Part shown: positions 46,663 to 54,909 of the stretch, in pieces | Numbering within the stretch: position 1 is the first letter of the stretch | Layout: each line of letters starts with the position of its first letter | From: Balneolaceae bacterium UBA3186 | GTDB taxonomy: Bacteria; Bacteroidota; Rhodothermia; Balneolales; Balneolaceae | Assembly: GCA_002364085.1 (NCBI GenBank) | Contig: DEXK01000018.1 | Location: 1 to 64,000 of the forward strand | Length of the DNA: 64,000 bases | Direction of reading: 5' to 3' | The notes under the pieces: generated by a model | The model's input: the letters and a program-made list of their open reading frames with translations, nothing else | What the model was told of the DNA's origin: nothing | The model's database searches: none | Made by a program: the position numbers and the translations under genes

Positions 46663-46772
46663 GATTCAATCGAAAGTTCTCGATTGAATCCGAGGGATGT
46701 GTGATGTTTATTAACTCATTAACCTCACACATCCTCCGTCCGCCAACCGGCGGACACCTCCTTCAAAGGAGG
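46663..46772. repeat. Composite multi-hairpin intergenic element
   Basis: Four perfect inverted repeats lie in tandem within 110 bp: 46663-46673/46680-46690 (11-bp stem), 46695-46704/46725-46734 (10 bp), 46738-46744/46749-46755 (7 bp, GC-rich GTCCGCC) and 46757-46763/46766-46772 (7 bp, CCTCCTT). The whole lies between two convergent genes. The form resembles dispersed intergenic repeats of Bacteroidota genomes and may also end transcription from both sides. Copy number elsewhere cannot be seen. Confidence 0.75.
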
Positions 46773-46781
46773 ATTTTCTAT

Positions 46782-47159
46782 TTACTCATCCAATTCTTTA
46801 AGTTTCATCTCTGAAAGTTCAAGATTTACTTTTGAAGAAATATTAGCAGCAATATCTCTGTTCTTCTTTTTCACCTTCAATGTTCTTGAAGTAAGTTCAT
46901 CACCCGGAAGCTCAGTCAAAGCTCTTGCGTTCTTTCCATGTATAATTAACTTTGAAGTAAAAAACCCTTTCTTGAATTCCATCATATCAATTTCCGTAAA
47001 TGGAATTTCTACGGTAGCTAAGTCAGATTTATAAGCGCCCATTATCGCATCCTTTTTTTGAAATTCGATAAATAATTTATGCCCTTTCACGCTCAAAATT
47101 CCTTCCAGCAACATAAATCCGCCGTTTAATTCATCGATCACAAATGGTAGGCTACGCAT
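46782..47159 (-). CDS. Conserved-looking hypothetical protein
   Basis: The 125-residue protein is soluble, with no signal peptide or membrane helix. It alternates short strands (FVIDELNGGFMLLEGILSVKGHKLFIEFQ, TVEIPFTEIDMMEFKKGFFTSKLIIHG), which suggests a small beta-rich, PH-like fold, and ends with a Lys/Glu helix. I do not recognise the family. It is convergent with the alpha/beta hydrolase across the multi-hairpin element and divergent from the long secreted protein. Confidence 0.7.
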   Translation of the reverse strand: MRSLPFVIDELNGGFMLLEGILSVKGHKLFIEFQKKDAIMGAYKSDLATVEIPFTEIDMMEFKKGFFTSKLIIHGKNARALTELPGDELTSRTLKVKKKNRDIAANISSKVNLELSEMKLKELDE

Positions 47160-47423
47160 ATTTTATACTGTTTTTTAATGACTTAATTCATGTAAACTTA
47201 ATTATAAAAAAGGTACAAAATTTCTGTAAGGACTTCCTCATGAAACTGTCTAACTATATGGTTGAGAGATACTTTACTAATCATACATTTGAGGGTTCAG
47301 ACCTCAATGTCCTTCCAGGGGTGAAAGATGGAATATTCTTTTACCCTCTTTTTTTAAAATCTTCATTAAAGCATTTTTTTAGCTTTTGTTGATTAAGTGC
47401 TTTCACTCTACTATTCTTTAGAT

Positions 47424-50400
47424 ATGAGAGCTCTCATCATTGTAATTCTTGTATTTATCCCATCTCTGATCATTGCACAATCAGCAAATTTTCAGGATGA
47501 TTTTACCGATCAGGATATTTCTGACTGGACGGGAGATAATGCGGACTTCACTTTTATAACTGAATCCGGCAACGTATTACTTCATCAGGATGCTGCTTCC
47601 GCCGGCACTTCTCAGTTGAGTATTCCATCAACAAACGTAGTTGGATTTTGGGAATTCTTTATTCGTTTAGATGGATTCAATCCTTCAGATGGAAACAAAT
47701 CTGAGATCTACTTAATGAGTGACTCCGCCAACTTCGATCAGGCTATTGACGGATATATGCTTCAGGCCGGAGAAGATGGTTCGGGAGATGTTTTCAGATT
47801 ATTCCGAATCTCTGATGGAGCCAAAGACGGAGAAGTACTAACCGGAACAACCGATATTTCAGGTGGTGGCGACTTTAGAGTTCGTGTAGACAGAGACGCT
47901 TCCGGAAACTGGGCGCTTTCAGTGGCAAATTCTTATTCCGGTGTAATTGTTGAAGAAGCAACGGGTACTGATAACACCTACAGCTCCACTTCTTTTTTTG
48001 GTTTCAAAAATACATACACAGCAACCAGAGCTGGTAAATTTTTCTTCGATTTTAAAATTGATATACCTCCTATACAAATTGCTGATGCATCTTTACTGAA
48101 TGCAAGCACCATTAATGTAACCTTTAGCAAAGATTACGATCCTGCCACTATACAAAACTCTAACTTTACGATTACACCCGGAAATTTAAACCCGACATCT
48201 ATTGATCAGCCATCTGGTTCTTCTGTTGAATTGGTGTTTGGCAGTAACTTACCAAGCGGCTCTTTTGATCTTGATATTACTTCAATAGAAGATTCCAACA
48301 ACCAAACCACTCTGGCTGATACCACCATCACCTTATTCAGATTTGAAGAATATCAAACAGGTGATATCATCATAAATGAATTTTTAAAGGATCCACCCGG
48401 AGCACTTGAAGAATATGTAGAATTGAAAAATACTTCATCCCGTTTACTCAATTTAAAAGATTGGAAGTTAGGTGATAACGGTTCTCTAAGCACAATATCC
48501 GATCAGGATCTTGCCATTTTTCCTGACAGTTTTGTAGTTATTACTTCTGATACCGCCGCACTGAAAAGTGTTTTTGGAAATGTGTATGCTACACAGGTTT
48601 CTCTTCCGGCATTCAATAACACAACTGATCAGATTCGTCTTTACGATGAGAATGGTGCCACCATTGATTCCTTAGAATACACACCCGATTGGGGAGGCGA
48701 TAATGTGGCGTTGGAACGCAGAAGCCCGACGGCTCCATCTGTTTTTACGGAGAACTGGGGTGATTCACCGAATCCAAATTCAGGAACAGCCGGAGTGGAA
48801 AATGAAGTTGAACCGGATAATACACCACCAGATCTGAAAGCGTTGAGTATCGTTAATGACTCTACATTTATCCTCACTTTCACAGAACGCATCAATCCCG
48901 ATTCTGCCGCTAATCCAGATAACTACGAAATCGCCTTGAACACCAAATCCGTTCAGGGAGAGAACGATTTTTTTGTCGCTACTTTTCTGGAGCCTGATTC
49001 TGTAAAACTGATTGTTAAAGGTGGAATCCCAAATACACCCAATGGTGGAGAAATTGTCATTTACAATCAGGCAGATATATTTGGCAACTTAAATCCATCC
49101 ATAAGCAGAAATTTTCAGTTTATACAAACAGAAACCGCCGAACCGGGCGACGTATTTATCAATGAGTTTCTATACGATCCCCTGGGGTCGCTTACCGAGT
49201 TTGTAGAGATTTATAATCCAACCGATAAAGCATTTAACCTCAAAGGCTGGACTTTAAGTGACAACTCCGGCAATGAAGTGGTTTTAACAAACGAAGATTT
49301 CTTCTTTAGGAAAACAGAACCCACTTCAGGCTTTCCGGATAATCCATATATAATTTTAACTCCTGACAGTTCCATTAGCGTAGGTCAACCAAATCGAAGA
49401 GTAGTAATGGGAAGCCGTTTTCCAACTTTGAATAATACTACTGATGCTATCGTCTTAAAAAATGCTAACGGGGTTACCATCGACTCATTAACGTATACTC
49501 AAGACTGGGGAGGAGATGAAGTTTCTTTGGAACGAAGATCAGTTTCTGTAACCGGTCAGTTTCAGGAAAACTGGGGTGATAGTCCTTCTGATCAATTTGC
49601 CACGCCATCTGTGCCCAACCTAGTGAGCCAGGATAACGAAGCGCCCACATTAGAAAATGCTTTTACTCTTAATAACACTTCTATTGTGCTTATATATGAT
49701 GAGCGGCTGGAACAAAGTGCTGCACAAAATATCTCAAACTACTCGTTTACGCCATCTTTGTCTGTTTCTTCGGTTTCTCAGAATAGAAATCAAGTAACCC
49801 TGATCTTTAATGAGACGTTGCAAAATGAAACTACTTATTCCATAACAATAAATGATCAGCAGGATATATTCGGAAATACGAATGCACAAACTTCCACCTC
49901 GGTTCGCTATTTGGAATTTTCCGTTTCCCAACCTTCTGATATTGTCATCAACGAAATTCTTTATCAAAAAGAGAATGAAAACTCTCCTGAATTCGTCGAG
50001 CTTTTTAACAGAACTGACAACAATTTCGATCTGAGTAATTGGACCATTTCTGATGCTGCTGATAATACCGCCACGCTGCCTGAAGGAACTTCGCTTGAAG
50101 CCGGTAGTTATGTGGTGTTAACGGATCGTCAGATTTTTGCCAACTCAATATCAAACGGAATTTTTCTTTCTGGATTTCCTTCACTCAATGACTCCGGCGA
50201 TGGAATTGTCCTTAAAAATGAATCCGGAGTTACCATAGACAGTTTATTTTACACCGAACGTTTTGGTGGAAATCAGGATGGAGTTTCTGCTGAGAAAAAA
50301 GACCCCGATGGTGCTTCCAATGATCCCAACAACTGGAACAGTAACACTTCTGAATCCGGAAACAGTGCCGGTGTTGAAAATTCAATTTTTCAGTTAGATA

Positions 50401-51578
50401 CTATTTCTCCTGAAGTCATTTTTGCAAAGCTTCAGGAAAACGGAAATGTGGTTATCGCTTTTTCGGAGTTTGTGGACCTTTCAGGAAGTACGATAAGTGC
50501 CGGCGGGCAACAACGTTCTGTATTAAATTTCTCCCCATCAGAAGCAAATAAAGTAACAGTGGGTGGCTCGGGGTTATCGACGAATGAGCACATTGAAGTT
50601 TCGATTACGGATCTTGCGGATGTAGTCGGGAATATAAATTCATCTGCTTCCGGACTGATCTCTCAAAAAATCACTCCCGGCTCTGTGGTCATCAATGAGA
50701 TCTTGTATGATCCGCTTTCTGACGACGACGACAACCTGCCTGATCAAACCGAGTACATCGAATTGTACAACACTCAGAATTACGCTATTTCTTTGGAAGA
50801 TATCTTTCTGAATGACGCTCCAAATGAGGATAATGAAGTTAACCGACTTGATCCTGTTTCTTCTCAATTCAAGTGGATTCAACCTAATGGATATTTTCTG
50901 ATCTATGCTGAAGATCAAACTTTTGATTTTTCTGAAAGTCAGCTTGCCGAATATTTTGGTCTGGAATCTCAATCGGATCAGTTTACCATTCAGGTAGATC
51001 GTTCCAGTTTAAGCTTGTCAGCTTCAGGAGATGCGATCTTCATTTCTGACAGTTCAGGAACTACCATCGATTCTGTATTTTATGATGAGAGCTGGCAAAA
51101 TCCGAATCGTGTAAGTGTTGACGGTGTGGCTCTTGAAAAGATCAATCCCGCCGGACCAAGTAATGATGATAGCAATTGGAGTTCCAGTACAGAAGTAAGC
51201 GGAGGAACTCCCGGTCAGCAAAATTCTATTTTTCAGGAACCTGGTTCTGCTCCCGATAACTCAGGAATTTCGTTTACTCCCAATCCTTTCTCGCCGGATG
51301 ATGATGGATTTGAGGATTTCTTGTCTATTAATTACACATTGGATAAGGCTGACTATTTGCTCAGGGTCAGAATTTACGATCGATACGGACGTGAAGTCAG
51401 TGAATTAGCTAATGGCAAGCCTGGAGGATTTTCAGGGAGTTTAATTTGGGATGGATTAACAGATAACGGCAACAAAAACAGAGTTGGAATTTATATCGTG
51501 TTATTCGAAGCTTACAACAGCGCCGCCGGAAGAGATCGAACGTTTAAAGAAACCGTGGTTATAGCGAGGAAGTTTTAG
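47424..51578 (+). CDS. Large secreted lamin-tail-domain protein
   Basis: The 1384-residue protein starts with a signal peptide (MRALIIVILVFIPSLIIAQS); the ATG at 47424 is preferred to an upstream in-frame GTG because it begins the signal directly. A LamG-like region covers about 20-210. Four lamin-tail domains follow, beginning near residues 312, 573, 837 and 1085 (each opening with VINEFL/VINEIL). Between them lie Ig-like Big_5-type modules (TPPDLKALSIVNDSTFILTFTE). The last 110 residues are a FlgD/CHU_C-like domain (FTPNPFSPDDDGFEDF), probably for surface anchoring or export. Such proteins are often adjacent to nucleases or TonB receptors; function unknown. Confidence 0.85.
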   Translation: MRALIIVILVFIPSLIIAQSANFQDDFTDQDISDWTGDNADFTFITESGNVLLHQDAASAGTSQLSIPSTNVVGFWEFFIRLDGFNPSDGNKSEIYLMSDSANFDQAIDGYMLQAGEDGSGDVFRLFRISDGAKDGEVLTGTTDISGGGDFRVRVDRDASGNWALSVANSYSGVIVEEATGTDNTYSSTSFFGFKNTYTATRAGKFFFDFKIDIPPIQIADASLLNASTINVTFSKDYDPATIQNSNFTITPGNLNPTSIDQPSGSSVELVFGSNLPSGSFDLDITSIEDSNNQTTLADTTITLFRFEEYQTGDIIINEFLKDPPGALEEYVELKNTSSRLLNLKDWKLGDNGSLSTISDQDLAIFPDSFVVITSDTAALKSVFGNVYATQVSLPAFNNTTDQIRLYDENGATIDSLEYTPDWGGDNVALERRSPTAPSVFTENWGDSPNPNSGTAGVENEVEPDNTPPDLKALSIVNDSTFILTFTERINPDSAANPDNYEIALNTKSVQGENDFFVATFLEPDSVKLIVKGGIPNTPNGGEIVIYNQADIFGNLNPSISRNFQFIQTETAEPGDVFINEFLYDPLGSLTEFVEIYNPTDKAFNLKGWTLSDNSGNEVVLTNEDFFFRKTEPTSGFPDNPYIILTPDSSISVGQPNRRVVMGSRFPTLNNTTDAIVLKNANGVTIDSLTYTQDWGGDEVSLERRSVSVTGQFQENWGDSPSDQFATPSVPNLVSQDNEAPTLENAFTLNNTSIVLIYDERLEQSAAQNISNYSFTPSLSVSSVSQNRNQVTLIFNETLQNETTYSITINDQQDIFGNTNAQTSTSVRYLEFSVSQPSDIVINEILYQKENENSPEFVELFNRTDNNFDLSNWTISDAADNTATLPEGTSLEAGSYVVLTDRQIFANSISNGIFLSGFPSLNDSGDGIVLKNESGVTIDSLFYTERFGGNQDGVSAEKKDPDGASNDPNNWNSNTSESGNSAGVENSIFQLDTISPEVIFAKLQENGNVVIAFSEFVDLSGSTISAGGQQRSVLNFSPSEANKVTVGGSGLSTNEHIEVSITDLADVVGNINSSASGLISQKITPGSVVINEILYDPLSDDDDNLPDQTEYIELYNTQNYAISLEDIFLNDAPNEDNEVNRLDPVSSQFKWIQPNGYFLIYAEDQTFDFSESQLAEYFGLESQSDQFTIQVDRSSLSLSASGDAIFISDSSGTTIDSVFYDESWQNPNRVSVDGVALEKINPAGPSNDDSNWSSSTEVSGGTPGQQNSIFQEPGSAPDNSGISFTPNPFSPDDDGFEDFLSINYTLDKADYLLRVRIYDRYGREVSELANGKPGGFSGSLIWDGLTDNGNKNRVGIYIVLFEAYNSAAGRDRTFKETVVIARKF

Positions 51579-51580
51579 CC

Positions 51581-51669
51581 TGTCATTTCGAGCAGAGCGA
51601 GAAATCTAAAATTCTACTTTGTAATAGATCTTTAGATTTCTCACCTCTTTCAGAGGATTCGAAATGACA
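51581..51669. repeat. Nested inverted-repeat intergenic element
   Basis: TGTCATTTCGA (51581-51591) pairs with TCGAAATGACA (51659-51669), and inside it GAGAAATCTAAA (51599-51610) pairs with TTTAGATTTCTC (51631-51642). Both stems are perfect. The 89-bp element fills the gap between two convergent genes. The form is that of a mobile-like palindromic repeat rather than a simple terminator. Other copies cannot be sought here. Confidence 0.75.
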
Positions 51670-51675
51670 AATTTC

Positions 51676-53754
51676 TTACTTAATCAAATAATTGACCTTA
51701 ATTCCACCAAACCAATTTATCCCGGGAGCTGGTTGATAAAATCGATTTCCAAAAGCATTTATATCGTAGCCTAGACTGTATTGTTGATCCAGTAGATTAT
51801 CGCCACCGGCGTAAATATCTAACTTTAATTTCTCTCCCAATATTTGTTTAAAACCGATTCTGCTTTTCATCAAATGATAAGGATCTGAATACACTGTGTT
51901 TCCATCCGTTAAAGGAATTTCATCTGTGAAATTGTATGAAAGCTGTCCGTATAAACCGATCTTGCTTTCAGCTACCAAAGAACTAAAAAAAGTATGAGGA
52001 GCTACGCCCGGTAACCGGTTATCAGAAAAATCATCTCCCCCTTTCACGTAGTTATCATATTTAAAATAATGGAAGGTGTACGAACTTTGAACTTCAAGTC
52101 GGCTCAAAAACGCATTCTCATTATTAACGGCAATCCAATTGGTGGAAACTTCCAGACCGGTTTGATTGGTACTTCCAGCGTTTGCAAAAGCCAGTGTTCC
52201 ATCGCGTTGAGATTCTGTAAGTACTATGCTTTCCTTCAGCTTGAAATAGAAAGTAGCTACATCATAACTAAATGAGCCGTCTCTTGTATTTCCACGAATT
52301 CCAACTTCGTAATTAATCCCTTTTTCGGGTTCCAGATTCTCGTTCAGCTCACCATCATTCGTTCGGAATTCTTCCAGCGTTGGAGGAGAAAACCCAGCGC
52401 TTATACTGGCATGAAGGGTAGTAAAATCAGTCAATCTTTTTGCAATCGCGATCCGAGGCAAAATAGCTGTTTCAAAATCCTTAGAGATCAGTTTTGGATC
52501 AACTCCACCTTCTTTAGTAGCTACACGATTTACATCGTAGTTTACTCTGTTAACACTTATTCCTGCGTTGATGAATATTTCTCCGGGAAGATCGAGCTCT
52601 CCGGTTAAATATACGCTTCTGTTTTTGATCTGGATCTCGTCTTCGAATCTTAGAGAGTCTCTGATTCCATTTTCATTATCATAATTTCTTGCGTTATTAT
52701 TACCAAAATGATTCTCTGCTCCCAGTTTCAACTTAAGATCTGTATCGCCAAAAGTGTTCTTGTATTGAACCCAGGGACGACTTCCCCAGCTTTTTCTGCT
52801 TTCACTTTTATAATCGAAATTAAATGGATTCTCAAATGAACTGATATTTGCAAACACATTAGTTCCACCTGACCAACGCTCCGTCCATTCACTTTCAACA
52901 TTTGCACCAATAATAAAATCTTCCTGATCGATAGACGCATTTTTTCCAACGCTCCCTGTTCGGGCTTGAGTTGGGTCATCCTGAAATTGTTGAAGATTAA
53001 GTCCGCCCGGAATACCGTAATTCAAATTTGAGTACAAAGTGGAAACACTCACCAATACATTTGATGGTGTAAATACTTTTATTCCGGTTTCAAAAGTTCT
53101 GCGTTCAAAAAAAGATTGATCTCTGTATCCATCAGAAACCTGAGAAGCATACTTGTACTGAGTGATCATATACTCATTTCTGGTATTGTATTCTGCTCCG
53201 TATTTAAATAAACCATAATCACCAACCGATGCATCTACAATTCGTTCTGTTTGCGGGTTTTTCGGGAAGCTGTTGATCAACAAAACACCTCCTGTTCCCG
53301 CTCCATAGATACTTCCAGCCGGACCTTTTATCACCTCAACTTGTTTGATGTTTTGATTATTCAACAAATTAAGCGGTGTACTTCCGGATGGAAGCGTTAA
53401 TGGAAAGTCGTTCCAGTATACTTTCACATTTCGAACTCCAAACGGTGAACGGATAGCGCTGCCTCTGATGGCAACTCTGTAACTTCCGGGAGCTCTCTCA
53501 TCCATTTTTACTCCGGCAACAGTGTTAAGACCGTACACAAGTGATTGATCACTGAGACCATTAATACGATTATTATCGATATAAGAAATAGAACCGGGAG
53601 TTTCCATAATGCTCCGATTTCCACTGAATCCAACGACCGTAATTTCGTCCAGTTTTGCTTTAAGAGTGTCTGGTTTATCTTGAGCAACAACTTCAAGTCC
53701 GAAGGAACTAATAAAAGCTGTGAGTAAAATTTGCAGATGAATTTTTCTAATCAA
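51676..53754 (-). CDS. TonB-dependent outer membrane receptor
   Basis: The 692-residue protein has a signal peptide, a TonB-box-like EITVVG near residue 37, a plug domain (about 50-160, with RGSAIRSPFGVRNVKVYWNDFPL and VEVIKGPAGSIYGAGTGGVLLI) and a 22-strand barrel-type remainder. It resembles siderophore/vitamin receptors such as FecA-like proteins; the substrate is unknown. It ends in KVNYLIK rather than the usual terminal Phe, which is mildly unusual. It is convergent with the lamin-tail protein and divergent from murI. Confidence 0.93.
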   Translation of the reverse strand: MIRKIHLQILLTAFISSFGLEVVAQDKPDTLKAKLDEITVVGFSGNRSIMETPGSISYIDNNRINGLSDQSLVYGLNTVAGVKMDERAPGSYRVAIRGSAIRSPFGVRNVKVYWNDFPLTLPSGSTPLNLLNNQNIKQVEVIKGPAGSIYGAGTGGVLLINSFPKNPQTERIVDASVGDYGLFKYGAEYNTRNEYMITQYKYASQVSDGYRDQSFFERRTFETGIKVFTPSNVLVSVSTLYSNLNYGIPGGLNLQQFQDDPTQARTGSVGKNASIDQEDFIIGANVESEWTERWSGGTNVFANISSFENPFNFDYKSESRKSWGSRPWVQYKNTFGDTDLKLKLGAENHFGNNNARNYDNENGIRDSLRFEDEIQIKNRSVYLTGELDLPGEIFINAGISVNRVNYDVNRVATKEGGVDPKLISKDFETAILPRIAIAKRLTDFTTLHASISAGFSPPTLEEFRTNDGELNENLEPEKGINYEVGIRGNTRDGSFSYDVATFYFKLKESIVLTESQRDGTLAFANAGSTNQTGLEVSTNWIAVNNENAFLSRLEVQSSYTFHYFKYDNYVKGGDDFSDNRLPGVAPHTFFSSLVAESKIGLYGQLSYNFTDEIPLTDGNTVYSDPYHLMKSRIGFKQILGEKLKLDIYAGGDNLLDQQYSLGYDINAFGNRFYQPAPGINWFGGIKVNYLIK

Positions 53755-53907
53755 AAAAATAAGATTCTATATTAAGGAACAACTTTGCCTGAAGTTGGTC
53801 TATGAAGTATTCTATATCAAGTACGATAATCATATTAAGATAGATGGAGTTCCGGCAAAACTCTATTACATTTCCATCACAATCAGTAATAATTTTTAAA
53901 ACAGCAA

Positions 53908-54714
53908 GTGAGCATCGATAAGAAAGCACCCATAGGAATATTTGATTCCGGAATCGGAGGATTAACCGTTGCAAAAGCAGTAGCTAAAGCTTTGCCAAAC
54001 GAAGATATCATCTATTTTGGTGATACAGCTCGTGTGCCTTACGGAATTAAGTCAGAAGAGACTGTACGGGAATATGCCCTGCAAATTACCGACTTCTTGA
54101 TTTCCAAAGGTGTTAAAATGATACTTATTGCCTGTAATACTGTATCTGCATCTGCAAAAATTGAAATAAAAGAAAAAACCGGCTCTCTTCCCGTTTTGGA
54201 TGTAATTACATCCGGAACTGAAATGGCACTCAATCAAACACCTAATAATCATATAGGTGTGATCGGAACTTTGGCAACGGTAAATTCTAAGGCATATGAA
54301 AAATCCATACATGCTTTAAATTCTGAAATCAAAGTAACACAGCAAGCCTGCCCTTTATTGGTACCTTTGGCTGAAGAAGGCTGGATCGATAACGAAATCG
54401 CTACTAAAACTCTTGAAAATTATCTTTCAGTTTTTGAACATTCTAATATCAATTCATTGATCTTGGGTTGTACACATTATCCTCTTTTTAAGAAAGCGAT
54501 CCCTTCTGTTCTTAAGTCAGAATCTATTAGAATTATTGACTCAGCCGACTCCATTGCTCTTACTGCAAAACAAACATTGAACGAGCTTGATCTTTTAAAT
54601 GATAAAGGTGGAGAGTTTCAATGTTTTGTGAGTGACCGTCCTCAACGCTTTCAGGAATTGGCAGAGCGGTTTTTAGGTCGTAAGATCTCTGACGTTGTTG
54701 TAACCCATCTTTGA
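53908..54714 (+). CDS. murI: Glutamate racemase
   Basis: MurI makes D-glutamate for peptidoglycan. The 268-residue protein has the opening IGIFDSGIGGLTVAKAV, the first catalytic cysteine Cys76 in LIACNTVSA and the second, Cys188, in LGCTHYPLF. The start is a GTG at 53908, the first start codon giving the conserved N-terminus. The AT-rich 153 bp shared with the divergent TonB receptor gene presumably hold both promoters. Confidence 0.95.
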   Translation: MSIDKKAPIGIFDSGIGGLTVAKAVAKALPNEDIIYFGDTARVPYGIKSEETVREYALQITDFLISKGVKMILIACNTVSASAKIEIKEKTGSLPVLDVITSGTEMALNQTPNNHIGVIGTLATVNSKAYEKSIHALNSEIKVTQQACPLLVPLAEEGWIDNEIATKTLENYLSVFEHSNINSLILGCTHYPLFKKAIPSVLKSESIRIIDSADSIALTAKQTLNELDLLNDKGGEFQCFVSDRPQRFQELAERFLGRKISDVVVTHL

Positions 54715-54739
54715 TTATTCAATATGTCATTTCTTTATC

Positions 54740-54781
54740 TATTTATGTAGGCACGTAAGATTTTACGTGCCTACATAAATA
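54740..54781. repeat. 19-bp-stem palindromic repeat downstream of murI
   Basis: 54740-54758 and 54763-54781 are perfectly complementary (core GTAGGCACGTAA/TTACGTGCCTAC) around a 4-nt loop. The element lies 26 bp after the murI stop. No T run follows on either strand, so it is not a standard intrinsic terminator. It may be a dispersed palindromic repeat or a transcript-stabilising hairpin. Confidence 0.75.
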
Positions 54782-54909
54782 GGAATCCTCACCAATTTCC
54801 CCCAAAAACCATTTACGCAATTTCACGGCAACTTTATTGAGAAGCCGTATATTTATACACAAATTTTCTGCGTTACTTTCTGCAGATCAATATTAAATTT
54901 AATCCTCTT

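Noticed and set aside
47144..47392. 82-codon plus-strand frame before the lamin-tail gene
   Set aside because: Overlaps the start of the opposite hypothetical gene and reads a low-complexity hydrophobic sequence; probably leader DNA.
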